A DNA stretch of 36,179 nucleotides, from positions 1 to 36,179 of the forward strand of contig JAPLRR010000011.1 in assembly GCA_026399075.1 (NCBI GenBank). The letters run 5' to 3'. Positions within the stretch are counted from its first letter, which is position 1. The number at the start of each line of letters is the position of its first letter. This DNA is from Methylococcales bacterium. GTDB taxonomy: Bacteria; Pseudomonadota; Gammaproteobacteria; Methylococcales; Methylomonadaceae. The position numbers and the translations under genes are program-made. Below are positions 24,102-32,465 of the stretch, in pieces. A model generated the notes under the pieces. That model made no database searches. It was not told where the DNA came from and saw nothing but the letters and a program-made list of their open reading frames with translations.

Positions 24102-26063
24102 ATGAAAAATAAATCCGCAGCTATTCCTAAAGTTAAGCTGGAGTTATTAAGGCCTGGCCCCGCCCATAACCAATTGCTGTCACCGTTGACACCTTATATT
24201 GCCTTATGTGGTGCAGATGGCCCAGTGACTGTCCACCTGCCGTTTGAACATCGCCAGCTGTTGATGCGCTTACGGCGCTTGCGCTACCCCGAAGATAAAG
24301 ACCCGGCTAAAGATGAGCAACGCCAAGGCGAAATCAGGGACATTGGTGAAACCATCGGCCAAGTGTTGGCCCAAGTGCCAGCCTTAGTCGCAGAATTGGG
24401 CTATGTGTCCACCGGTAAAGGCGAACTGATTCATCTTTGCTTGGCCTTGTCAGGGTTTGAACTGGGCATGATCCCTTTTGAATCGGCGATTTCCCCTGAT
24501 GGGTTTCCCGGTTCTGGTTCACCCTTATTTTTACAGACCCGCACACCCATCGCCATTACCCGTGAAATTCGCCGGGGTAGGGCCTTGCCAGTCAATTGGG
24601 ATAGGCCGCCGCGCATTTTGTTTGCCTATGCCGCACCCAATGGCCTGTACGTTCCGGCCCAAGCCCATTTACAAGCCTTACGCGAAGCCATAGAACCGTG
24701 GGTGGCCAAAAAAGATGACAAATTGGCGCGGGTGCAGGAAGTTAAAAAAATGCTCACCATCTTGCCGGATGCCAGCCTTGAAAAAATCCGCAAGGCCTGT
24801 ATTAACAACGAATTTACCCATGTGCACATCCTTGCCCATGGTGCCCCGTTTAAAAATGCGGGTGAAGAGCACTATGGCATGGCCTTGTGCAATGAAGCGG
24901 AAGCGACCGCTGATATTGTTGACGGAGAGCGCTTGGCCATTGCGCTGACTTCGCGTGATTCGTCGGGTACGACCCGCTATTGCCCAACCGTAGTTACCTT
25001 GGCTACGTGTGATTCAGGGGCAATAGACACAGTGGTGGCTCCCGGTGGTAGCATCGCCCATGAGTTAAGTGCCGCCGGTATCCCATGGGTGATTGCTTCG
25101 CAATTTCCGTTATGGATGAAAGCGTCTGCCATTGCCGCTGAAGTGTTATACCGTGGCTTGCTGAATGGCAAAGATCCGCGCTGGGTGCTTTATGAACTCA
25201 GGCAACGCTTACGCACCGAATCCCCAGGTACCCATGATTGGGCAAGTATTGTGGCTTATTCCACAGTGCCAGGGGGATTTGATCAACAAGTCTGTAATTT
25301 TCGTGACAAACAAACCCGTAAAAGACTAGAAGTGATGTTTGATCGGATAGACGAATTGGTCGGTGCCAATAAGTCCGTTGAGTTACAGTCCATACTGGAA
25401 TCCGAAAAAGTGACGGAGATTATCAATTTAGTTCGTTTGATACGGGCTGAGTTTAACAAATGGATGGAAGAGCCTGATGCCAAGGCGACGCCTGAAGTTA
25501 ATGCCGAGCGTTTAGGGCTGAATGCCGCTAGTGAGAAGCGTATTGGTATTGCCTTTGGACTGACTAGTGAAGTTGAACTGAGCAAACAGGCTTATGAAAA
25601 GTCACGGGATTTATACTACAAAGCCATACAAGCCGATCCAAACAAATATTGGGCCATTACCCAGCATTTATCCTTACATGCCATCCTTAGCTGTCTGGAC
25701 CATTCTAAATTATCTGATGAACACCGTGATTTATGGGGTCAAGTTGTGCAAATTGCCCGATGGCAGCATTCATTTGCTAATGCAGAAAGTCGGGTCGGTG
25801 TGCTCAGCTGTTTAGCTGAGCTGGCTTTATTGGGGTCAGTTTACGATAAGCCAGATGAGTCTGACCCTAAAAAAACTGCCAAAGAAATTAAACAATACTG
25901 TGAAGAAATACGCAATTTAGTTGATGAACAAGACTTTGCCATGCTCTCAGCCCAGCGGCAATTCAGGCGCTACCTGAATGTTTGGAAAAATGATTTATGG
26001 CAAGAACTGGCTAAGGTGGCGCTAGTGGCTTTAGGGGATAAGCAAGCCAAAACACTAGTATGA
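24102..26063 (+). CDS. CHAT-domain cysteine protease with helical C-terminal region
   Basis: The protein has 653 residues. Residues about 1-160 form an N-terminal region with IHLCLALSGFELGMIPFESA, the strand-helix typical of the start of CHAT domains. The catalytic dyad is His246 in HILAHGAPF and Cys303 in LATCDSGA, followed by GGSIAHELSAAGIPWVIASQ and a substrate-pocket segment to about 390. Residues about 400-650 are predicted helical, TPR-like without clean repeats, suitable for binding a partner. CHAT proteases (relatives of caspases and separase) act in prokaryotic conflict and cell-death systems, for example TPR-CHAT with type III-E CRISPR. No CRISPR or NTPase sensor lies nearby; the only partner is the metallophosphoesterase upstream. 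GAGGAG lies seven bases before the ATG. Confidence 0.85.
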   Translation: MKNKSAAIPKVKLELLRPGPAHNQLLSPLTPYIALCGADGPVTVHLPFEHRQLLMRLRRLRYPEDKDPAKDEQRQGEIRDIGETIGQVLAQVPALVAELGYVSTGKGELIHLCLALSGFELGMIPFESAISPDGFPGSGSPLFLQTRTPIAITREIRRGRALPVNWDRPPRILFAYAAPNGLYVPAQAHLQALREAIEPWVAKKDDKLARVQEVKKMLTILPDASLEKIRKACINNEFTHVHILAHGAPFKNAGEEHYGMALCNEAEATADIVDGERLAIALTSRDSSGTTRYCPTVVTLATCDSGAIDTVVAPGGSIAHELSAAGIPWVIASQFPLWMKASAIAAEVLYRGLLNGKDPRWVLYELRQRLRTESPGTHDWASIVAYSTVPGGFDQQVCNFRDKQTRKRLEVMFDRIDELVGANKSVELQSILESEKVTEIINLVRLIRAEFNKWMEEPDAKATPEVNAERLGLNAASEKRIGIAFGLTSEVELSKQAYEKSRDLYYKAIQADPNKYWAITQHLSLHAILSCLDHSKLSDEHRDLWGQVVQIARWQHSFANAESRVGVLSCLAELALLGSVYDKPDESDPKKTAKEIKQYCEEIRNLVDEQDFAMLSAQRQFRRYLNVWKNDLWQELAKVALVALGDKQAKTLV

Positions 26064-26123
26064 TGTTTAGCCCAGGCCGGAATAGCGGGTGTGAAATCGG
26101 TCGATTTTAGCATGCCGCTACTT

Positions 26124-26186
26124 GGAGTAAAACGGCTTTAGACGTTTTGCGGGGCGGCACGGCAATGTCTAAAGCCATTGCACTCC
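26124..26186. repeat. complete 63-bp palindromic dispersed element between convergent genes
   Basis: GGAGTAAAACGGCTTTAGAC pairs imperfectly with TGTCTAAAGCCATTGCACTCC. It lies in the 197-bp gap between the convergent CHAT and phoR genes and could end both transcripts. Half copies lie at 10020-10048 and 21958-22000. Confidence 0.7.
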
Positions 26187-26260
26187 AGCCTACAGGGCTG
26201 TTTCGGCCAGTTTGTAGGTGGGGCAATTACTTGGCTAGAGTTAATTGCGGGTAACGTCGC

Positions 26261-27559
26261 CTAGTTGACCATTGTCGTGTTCTCATCACACCAACGGCTC
26301 ATCGGGAAATAGCAGCTAAAACAGCTGCCTTTGCCCAATTCACTGCGGATATCCAAATGGCCGTCGTGGCGCATTAGCACATGTTTGACGATGGCCAAAC
26401 CTAAACCGGTGCCGTTCACTTTTTTTACGCGTTTGGTTTCCACCCGATAAAACCGCTCGGTCACACGGGGTATGTCGGCTTTTGCGATACCTTCACCTTG
26501 GTCTTCTATCGCCAAAATGATCGATTTGGGCGATTGTTGCCAGCGGACTTTAACCACAGAGTCGTCTGGCGAGTATTTAAGCGCATTGCCCAATAAATTA
26601 GTAAAGGCGCTACGCAATTCCTGTTCGTCGCCGATCAAATGGGCGTTGGTTTCTAGGCTGAGTTCTATACGCCTGGACTCATTTTCAAGGCTGTCGCCTT
26701 CTTGGCAAATCTGGCTTAACAGGGCAGGGACATCAACACAATGGGATTTTTTCTGTTGCGTTTCCAAACGGGTCAACAGCAACAAATCATCGACCAAGTG
26801 CTGCATACGTTCGGTTTGTCCTTGCATTTGCAAAAATGAATTGGTCAATAACGGCGAATGCCCGTCATCCAAATCTTGCAAGGTTTCCAAATAGCCTTTC
26901 AAGACCGTCAATGGGGTTCTTAGCTCATGCGACACATTCGCCACAAAATCCTTGCGCATGCGCTCCATTTTTTTCAGTTGCGTCACATCTTGCGCCAACA
27001 ATAGGCGCAGCCCCGCGCCATAAGGCACAATCCGCACTTCCAAACTCATACGGTGGTCAACAGGGGAGGGCAAAATCACGGATTCTTTGTAGTTTCCGGA
27101 CTTGAGGTAGCGGATAAAGTCAGGATAGCGGATCAAATTGGGGATGCGTTGGCCTTTATCGGAAGCTTGCAAACCAAACACTTCCCGTGCCGCTTTGTTG
27201 GCCCAGTCTATCTCATCATGGATACCCAAAACTACAGCGGCATCCGGCAAGGCTTCGGTGGATTGGCGAAACTGGTCTATCATCTTGCTGAGTTTCTTTT
27301 TACGGCGCTTTTCTTCCTTTTTTATCCGGTAAACGTGGTAATAAATTTCTTCCCACACCCCGGTTGTTTTAGGGTATTTACCCCGCCCACCCGTGCTGAT
27401 CCACTTTTCAAAGCGGCTGATATGCACCACTTGACGCATAATGATCGCCAGCATCAATATAAACAGCAAAGGGATAAACAGCCCTGTTAAGCCACCAACG
27501 ATTGCGACAGCGGTGAACAGCAATAGGACGGTAATGATCTCTTTTTGCCAGATACCCAT
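26261..27559 (-). CDS. phoR: phosphate-regulon sensor kinase
   Basis: This inner-membrane histidine kinase has 432 residues, the usual PhoR length. Two membrane segments (about 8-25 and 27-42) are joined by almost no periplasmic loop, which is characteristic of PhoR, since it senses via the Pst transporter and PhoU. A charged linker, a PAS domain (about 95-195, ALPDAAVVLGIHDEIDWANK), the H-box FVANVSHELRTPLTVLKGYL (His211), N box (NLLGNALKYS) and G boxes (IEDQGEGI, GTGLGLAIVKHVL) follow. It is encoded nine bases after phoB on the same strand. No pst genes are in the window. Confidence 0.92.
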   Translation of the reverse strand: MGIWQKEIITVLLLFTAVAIVGGLTGLFIPLLFILMLAIIMRQVVHISRFEKWISTGGRGKYPKTTGVWEEIYYHVYRIKKEEKRRKKKLSKMIDQFRQSTEALPDAAVVLGIHDEIDWANKAAREVFGLQASDKGQRIPNLIRYPDFIRYLKSGNYKESVILPSPVDHRMSLEVRIVPYGAGLRLLLAQDVTQLKKMERMRKDFVANVSHELRTPLTVLKGYLETLQDLDDGHSPLLTNSFLQMQGQTERMQHLVDDLLLLTRLETQQKKSHCVDVPALLSQICQEGDSLENESRRIELSLETNAHLIGDEQELRSAFTNLLGNALKYSPDDSVVKVRWQQSPKSIILAIEDQGEGIAKADIPRVTERFYRVETKRVKKVNGTGLGLAIVKHVLMRHDGHLDIRSELGKGSCFSCYFPMSRWCDENTTMVN

Positions 27560-27568
27560 AAGTTTGGA

Positions 27569-28261
27569 TTAATCCACTAAAGAAAACCGATAGCCGAAAC
27601 CCCGCACGGTTTGGACTATATCCTCGCGGCCATATTCCCCTAAGATTTTTCTCAAGCGGCGGATATGGACATCAATCGTCCGCTCTTCAATATAAACACT
27701 GCGCCCCCAGACCTGATCCAGCAATTGGGTGCGGGTGTAGACTTTATCAGGATGGGTCATAAAAAAGTGCATTAAGCGAAATTCGGTGGGGCTGACTTCC
27801 AATTGTTTGTCACCGATGCTGAGCCGATGCTGTTCGGTGTCAAGCAGCAAATCGCCCACGGTGATTTGTGCCTGACCGGGGATTTTTCCGCTACGGCGCA
27901 ATACCGCACGGATGCGGGCGATGAGTTCTTTAGGTGAAAAGGGTTTGCTGACATAGTCATCCGCGCCAATTTCCAGTCCGCGCACCTTGTCCTCTTCTTC
28001 GCCACGCGCAGTCAACAAGATAATGGGGATGTCGCGGTAGATGGGTTCTTTCTTCAAGCGTCTGGCCCATTCCACACCGCTGATGCCCGGCAGCATCCAG
28101 TCCAGTAAGATCAAATCCGGCAGATTGTCAGCCAAGACTTTTTGCGCCTCTTCGGCATCCGCAGCCGCCATCGGCATAAAGCCCGACTGCTCAAGCACCA
28201 TCATTAACATGCCTCTGATAGCATCTTCATCTTCAACAACAAGAACATTAAAACTGGACAT
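27569..28261 (-). CDS. phoB: phosphate-regulon response regulator
   Basis: The protein has 230 residues: receiver (Glu10/Asp11, phospho-acceptor Asp54 in LLDWMLPG, Lys in VSKPFSPKEL) and winged-helix output domain (YTRTQLLDQVWGRSVYIEERTIDVHIRRLRKIL). YIEERTIDVHIRRLRKIL is highly typical of PhoB. It forms an operon with phoR. A TTGTCAT heptamer on its own strand (28323-28317), followed in 11-bp register by AAGTAAC, lies about 60 bp before the ATG and could be a weak PHO box for self-control; the match is poor. PhoB is the likely factor for the heptamer array upstream of olsB in this window. Confidence 0.93.
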   Translation of the reverse strand: MSSFNVLVVEDEDAIRGMLMMVLEQSGFMPMAAADAEEAQKVLADNLPDLILLDWMLPGISGVEWARRLKKEPIYRDIPIILLTARGEEEDKVRGLEIGADDYVSKPFSPKELIARIRAVLRRSGKIPGQAQITVGDLLLDTEQHRLSIGDKQLEVSPTEFRLMHFFMTHPDKVYTRTQLLDQVWGRSVYIEERTIDVHIRRLRKILGEYGREDIVQTVRGFGYRFSLVD

Positions 28262-28372
28262 AATTAATTAACAGCATGTAAATGGGGTATTGTAACAAAC
28301 TATGTGTTACTTTTTGATGACAAAAGCCTAGCCTTAGGCCGGGTGCTGATACTTGGCAGCGGTTGGAAAATA

Positions 28373-28428
28373 CCCTCTCCCAAAGGGAGAGGGAATCTTG
28401 TGTCGCTTTACCAACTTCGTACTCTATA
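28373..28428. repeat. CCCTCTCCC hairpin plus right end of an 87-bp element
   Basis: CCCTCTCCC-AAA-GGGAGAGGG (28373-28393) is a perfect hairpin. It is followed by AATCTTGTGTCGCTTTACCA and ACTTCGTACTCTATA, almost identical to 34735-34771. The 249-bp gap between phoB and clpB holds nothing else except a small GCCTA/TAGGC palindrome near 28330. Confidence 0.7.
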
Positions 28429-28510
28429 TTGGTTTGCGCTGGATGCCGTGTGGCGGGTTGCTTTAGCCATAGATAGTGCTTAAAGCAACCCGCTAGTTGG
28501 TGGGGTATTA

Positions 28511-31090
28511 TCAGGCTTTGAAAAACCGTAAGCCTTCGCTGTCTACATCCACTTTGATGGTGTCGCCAGCGGCAAAATAACCGGACAATATTTCTTGTGC
28601 CAGCGGGTTTTCCAATTGTTGTTGAATGGCCCGTTTCATTGGCCTTGCGCCGTAAACGGGGTCAAATCCGGCTTCGCCCAGTAAATCCAAGGCTGGGTCG
28701 GTGATCTCAAAGTGGATGTCCCTATCCAGTAAACGCTTACGCAAAAAGCCAATCTGGATGCCGGAAATGGCCCGGATTTGCTCGCGTCCTAAGGGATGGA
28801 AAACCACTGCCTCATCGATACGATTGATAAATTCAGGCCGGAATTGCTGGCTTACCCGTTCCATGACTGCGGCTTTCATTACCGGATAAAGTGCTTCGCC
28901 AGCCAGTTCTTGGATAATGTCCGAGCCTATGTTGGAGGTCATCACAATCACGGTGTTCCTAAAGTCCACCGTCCGGCCTTGGCCATCAGTCAAGCGGCCA
29001 TCATCCAGCACTTGCAACAGGATATTAAAAACATCGGGATGGGCTTTTTCAATCTCATCCATCAAAATCACTGAATAGGGTTTGCGTCTGACCAGTTCGG
29101 TCAAATAACCACCTTCTTCATAGCCGACATAGCCCGGAGGCGCTCCAATCAGACGGGCGACAGAATGCTTTTCCATAAATTCGGACATATCAATCCGCAC
29201 CATGGCATCCACTGTGTCGAACATAAATTCCGCCAGTGCCTTGCATAATTCTGTTTTACCCACACCGGTAGGCCCCAAGAACAAAAACGAACCATTCGGG
29301 CGGTTGGGGTCGGACAAGCCAGCCCTAGAGCGGCGTATGGCATTGCTGACGGCTTTTAGGGCTTCTTCTTGGCCAACGACGCGCTTGCTAAGCTGCTCTT
29401 CCATACGCAACAGCTTGTCCCGTTCGCCTTCCATCATTTTTGACACCGGAATCCCTGTCCATTTTGACACCACTTCGGCGATTTCTTCGTCGGTGACTTT
29501 ATTGCGCAACAAAGTCATTTTTTGGGCTTCATCAGGGTCAGTGGCCGTCGCCAATTGTTTTTCCAACGCTGGGATGATGCCATATTGCAATTCGGACATC
29601 CGCGCCAAATCATTGCTGCGGCTAGCCACTTCCAGCTCTGTCCGCGCATGTTCCAGTTTTTCTTTGACCATTGCCGAACCTTGCAAGGACGCTTTTTCGG
29701 CTTTCCAGATTTCTTCCAGCTCAGAGTATTCTTTTTCCAAATCGCTGATCTCGTCTTCCAATATTTCCAAACGCTTTATGGAGGCCGGATCTTTTTCTTT
29801 CTTGAGCGCGACTTGTTCGATTTTTAATTGGATCAAGCGCCGATACAGCTTATCCATTTCTTCGGGTTTGGAATCCATTTCCATGCGGATGCGGCTGGCG
29901 GCTTCGTCGATCAAATCGATGGCTTTGTCCGGCAGCTGGCGGTCAGCAATATAACGGTAAGAAAGCGTGGCAGCAGCCACTATCGCAGGGTCAGAAATGG
30001 TGACACCGTGATGTACTTCGTATTTTTCTTTCAAGCCGCGCAAAATGGCGATAGTGTCCTCAACGGAGGGTTCATCAACCAAGACTTTTTGGAAACGGCG
30101 TTCCAAAGCCGCATCTTTTTCGACATATTTGCGGTATTCTTCCAAGGTGGTTGCGCCCACGCAATGCAGTTCGCCACGCGCCAAGGCGGGCTTGAGCATA
30201 TTGCCGGCATCCATCGCGCCTTCTGCCTTGCCAGCGCCGACCATGGTATGCAATTCGTCGATAAACAAAATGACTTGGCCTTCTTGTTTGGCAAGATCAT
30301 TCAGCACCGCTTTCAGGCGTTCTTCAAACTCGCCCCGAAACTTTGCGCCCGCGATCAATGCCGCCATATCCAAGGCCAACACTTGCTTGCCTTTAATGCC
30401 TTCCGGCACTTCGCCATTGACGATGCGTTGCGCCAAGCCTTCGACAATCGCGGTTTTGCCCACGCCCGGTTCACCGATCAACACAGGGTTGTTTTTAGTG
30501 CGCCGTTGCAGCACTTGAATCGTGCGGCGGATTTCATCATCCCTGCCGATGACCGGATCCAGTTTGCCTTGTTCGGCGCGTTCGGTCAGGTTGATGGTGT
30601 ATTTGTCCAAGGCTTGGCGTTGGTCTTCAGCATTGGCATCATCTACCGCCGCACCGCCGCGCATTTTGTCTATCGCCGCCGCCACTGATTTTTTGTCAGC
30701 CCCAGCTTTTTTCAGCAAGTCATTTAACACGCCTTTTTCTTCGCCAGCCGCGAGTAAAAACAACTCGCTGGCGATGAATTTATCATTGCGTTGTTGTGCC
30801 AGTTTATCGCAGAGGTTAAGCAAGCGGGACAATTCGTTGGAGATTTGCACATCCCCGCCCGAACCGCTGACCGTCGCAATACGCCCCAGTTCTTTTTGCA
30901 AATCAGTGCGCAATAGCTGGGTGTTGACACCCAGCTGCGCCAATAGCGGCTTGACACTGCCGCCTTCTTGGTCGAGCAAGGCCAGCATCAGATGTAATGG
31001 CTCAATAAATTGGTGGTCTTTTCCCAAGGCCAAACTTTGGGCATCAGCCAATGCCGCTTGAAACTTGCCGGTTAATTTATCCGTCCGCAT
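28511..31090 (-). CDS. clpB: ATP-dependent disaggregase ClpB
   Basis: From ATG at 31090 ([14 protein letters not shown], matching the normal ClpB start; an upstream GTG is less likely) the protein has 859 residues. The order is N-domain (1-145), first AAA+ module with GEPGVGKT and [10 protein letters not shown], a coiled-coil middle domain (about 400-525, rich in Glu/Lys/Leu) that distinguishes ClpB from ClpA, and a second AAA+ module with GPTGVGKT and [10 protein letters not shown]. The hexamer threads aggregated proteins with DnaK's help. A clear heat-shock promoter lies upstream at 31128-31155, and AAGGTGAG serves as ribosome-binding site. Confidence 0.97.
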   Translation of the reverse strand: MRTDKLTGKFQAALADAQSLALGKDHQFIEPLHLMLALLDQEGGSVKPLLAQLGVNTQLLRTDLQKELGRIATVSGSGGDVQISNELSRLLNLCDKLAQQRNDKFIASELFLLAAGEEKGVLNDLLKKAGADKKSVAAAIDKMRGGAAVDDANAEDQRQALDKYTINLTERAEQGKLDPVIGRDDEIRRTIQVLQRRTKNNPVLIGEPGVGKTAIVEGLAQRIVNGEVPEGIKGKQVLALDMAALIAGAKFRGEFEERLKAVLNDLAKQEGQVILFIDELHTMVGAGKAEGAMDAGNMLKPALARGELHCVGATTLEEYRKYVEKDAALERRFQKVLVDEPSVEDTIAILRGLKEKYEVHHGVTISDPAIVAAATLSYRYIADRQLPDKAIDLIDEAASRIRMEMDSKPEEMDKLYRRLIQLKIEQVALKKEKDPASIKRLEILEDEISDLEKEYSELEEIWKAEKASLQGSAMVKEKLEHARTELEVASRSNDLARMSELQYGIIPALEKQLATATDPDEAQKMTLLRNKVTDEEIAEVVSKWTGIPVSKMMEGERDKLLRMEEQLSKRVVGQEEALKAVSNAIRRSRAGLSDPNRPNGSFLFLGPTGVGKTELCKALAEFMFDTVDAMVRIDMSEFMEKHSVARLIGAPPGYVGYEEGGYLTELVRRKPYSVILMDEIEKAHPDVFNILLQVLDDGRLTDGQGRTVDFRNTVIVMTSNIGSDIIQELAGEALYPVMKAAVMERVSQQFRPEFINRIDEAVVFHPLGREQIRAISGIQIGFLRKRLLDRDIHFEITDPALDLLGEAGFDPVYGARPMKRAIQQQLENPLAQEILSGYFAAGDTIKVDVDSEGLRFFKA

Positions 31091-31127
31091 GTTACTCACC
31101 TTTTGAAATGTATTTTAGATAAAACTT

Positions 31128-31155
31128 ATATGGGGGTAGCAGCGCGGATTTCAAG
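31128..31155 (-). promoter_or_regulatory. sigma-32 heat-shock promoter of clpB
   Basis: On the minus strand CTTGAAA (31155-31149), a 13-base spacer and CCCCATAT (31135-31128) match the sigma-32 consensus CTTGAAA-N11-16-CCCCATNT fully. The ATG of clpB is 38 bp downstream of the -10 element. Confidence 0.88.
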
Positions 31156-31222
31156 CGGGCGAGTGGCTAAAGATATAAGGCATCGGCCTGTAGGTGCGAA
31201 AGACCATCACGACTGGCTTGCC

Positions 31223-31942
31223 TTATGTTAAACCTATCCAGCCTTGGGGATTTAAGTAAGCCCCAAACCACTGGGCTATTTCTTTACTGGAATTATTGTT
31301 GAGGCAAGCACCCAAGTTTGGGATTAGCACAATAAAGCCTAGCAAAGTTATACCGGGCAATAATGCCGGCATTCGTAAGCTAAGGTATTTTCTTATGTCA
31401 TCAAAAGCTAACAGCGGGATTTTATTGTAAATCACGGCTATGTCAGTAAGCCCTTTGTGCTGCATAAAGTTGACGCAGAGTACGGTGTCGTCCAGTGCCG
31501 CGCCTATGCCGGGTTTGCCGACAAACAGCACTTTGCACGGCAAGGACAAGGCCACGTCCACATTCGATACGCCGATTACGCTGCCTGATGAGGGGCCGCC
31601 AAGCGCGTCGATAATGACCACTTTTTTATCTTGGCCTAAGTTGAGTATCGAATTGCGCACGTTGGCCAGCAGTTCGGCACTAGACGGGGTTTTGCCATCA
31701 ATAAAGTTTTTGCTGTAGCCTTTGCTAAAAATCAGCGGCGGCGCTTCTTGGCTAGGGATGTTGTGCTGGCTGCAAAATAACGATACGGCTTGTTTGTCGG
31801 TGCATTGGGTGATAGGTTTGGTATAAGCCAGCTCCCCCGGCAAATAGCCTGCCGTTAATAATAGCGCCAAAATCCCCAGGCAAACAGTGCTTTTGCCTGA
31901 ACCGGATTCTGAACCCATAACATAGATGTAGTGTGTGGTCAT
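31223..31942 (-). CDS. BioD/CobQ-like P-loop NTPase of unknown function
   Basis: The protein has 239 residues. The P-loop GSESGSGKST (residues 10-19) and the layout VMGSESGSGKSTVCLGILA, TKPITQ, VVIIDALGGPSSGS, VLFVGKPG, AVIYNK fit the dethiobiotin-synthetase/CobQ-like (AAA_26) class, also used as the N-terminal domain of some phosphotransacetylases. The dethiobiotin substrate residues cannot be confirmed, and no biotin gene is near. The start ATG at 31942 has no clear ribosome-binding site. It lies 250 bp downstream of the small gene at 32193-32420 on the same strand, with a large repeat between, and upstream of clpB. Confidence 0.55.
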   Translation of the reverse strand: MTTHYIYVMGSESGSGKSTVCLGILALLLTAGYLPGELAYTKPITQCTDKQAVSLFCSQHNIPSQEAPPLIFSKGYSKNFIDGKTPSSAELLANVRNSILNLGQDKKVVIIDALGGPSSGSVIGVSNVDVALSLPCKVLFVGKPGIGAALDDTVLCVNFMQHKGLTDIAVIYNKIPLLAFDDIRKYLSLRMPALLPGITLLGFIVLIPNLGACLNNNSSKEIAQWFGAYLNPQGWIGLT

Positions 31943-32034
31943 TGTCTTGGGTTTGCTGGAAGTGGGTTAAGGTGGACTTGTTTTGTCAGCACAAGCTTTA
32001 AAGGCTATAAAAACATTAATATGCACTGCGCAAC

Positions 32035-32130
32035 AGCCCCCTCTCCCCTAGGGAGAGGGTTGGGGTGAGGGGGTAAAATCAAGCAGTTAAATTCCCTCAT
32101 CCCAAGCTTCTCCCTGAGGGGGAAGGGGCT
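32035..32130. repeat. 96-bp imperfect palindrome AGCCCCCTCTCCC
   Basis: The arms AGCCCCCTCTCCCCTAGGGA... and ...GAGGGGGAAGGGGCT pair over about 37 bases with roughly seven mismatches. It belongs to the CCCTCTCCC/CCCTCACCC family also seen near 28373, 34705 and 36027, and fills most of the gap 31943-32192. Confidence 0.65.
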
Positions 32131-32192
32131 TTCTGACTTGTGTAGATACCCTATGCCCCTAACCCCAACTGTAATGAATGGCTTTTTTTGAT

Positions 32193-32420
32193 TTAGCCGC
32201 CATTCCCGATGTTTTCCCAGACATTGCTGACGGGTTTTTCCAGTAGGTGCAAGCTGTCAGTGATTTCCCGCTGCTTGGCCCGCAATAGGGCAAGTTCTTG
32301 GTCGTAGCCTCGCTTGGCTTCTTCAGTGGCAAGTCTGGATTTCATCACTAACAAATCTATTTTTACGCTTTGGGCAATGAGTTCTGCCACTATTTCAAGG
32401 GTGTTATCGGGCGTTTTCAT
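32193..32420 (-). CDS. small coiled-coil protein downstream of hoxX
   Basis: This 75-residue protein is largely helical with heptad character (VAELIAQSVKIDLLVMKSRL, YDQELALLRAKQREITDSLH) and a short GNGG tail. GGAG lies six bases before the ATG and the gene begins 45 bases after the hoxX stop, so co-transcription with hoxX is likely. No family is recognised; it could be an oligomerising partner. Confidence 0.6.
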   Translation of the reverse strand: MKTPDNTLEIVAELIAQSVKIDLLVMKSRLATEEAKRGYDQELALLRAKQREITDSLHLLEKPVSNVWENIGNGG

Positions 32421-32465
32421 GGCGGCTCCAAGGAATAAAGTGGTGGTTAAGGTGTCGTTAAGCGC

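Noticed and set aside
29828..30688. 286-residue frame antisense to clpB
   Set aside because: It lies fully opposite a highly conserved gene and its composition (rich in Phe, His, Gln) is that of a shadow frame.
31223..31942. bioD (dethiobiotin synthetase)
   Set aside because: The P-loop and fold class fit, but substrate residues cannot be confirmed and no biotin genes are near.
32035..32130. Terminator between the coiled-coil gene and the P-loop gene
   Set aside because: The long palindrome has no T-run and belongs to a repeat family found in several places; it may affect transcription but is not called a terminator.
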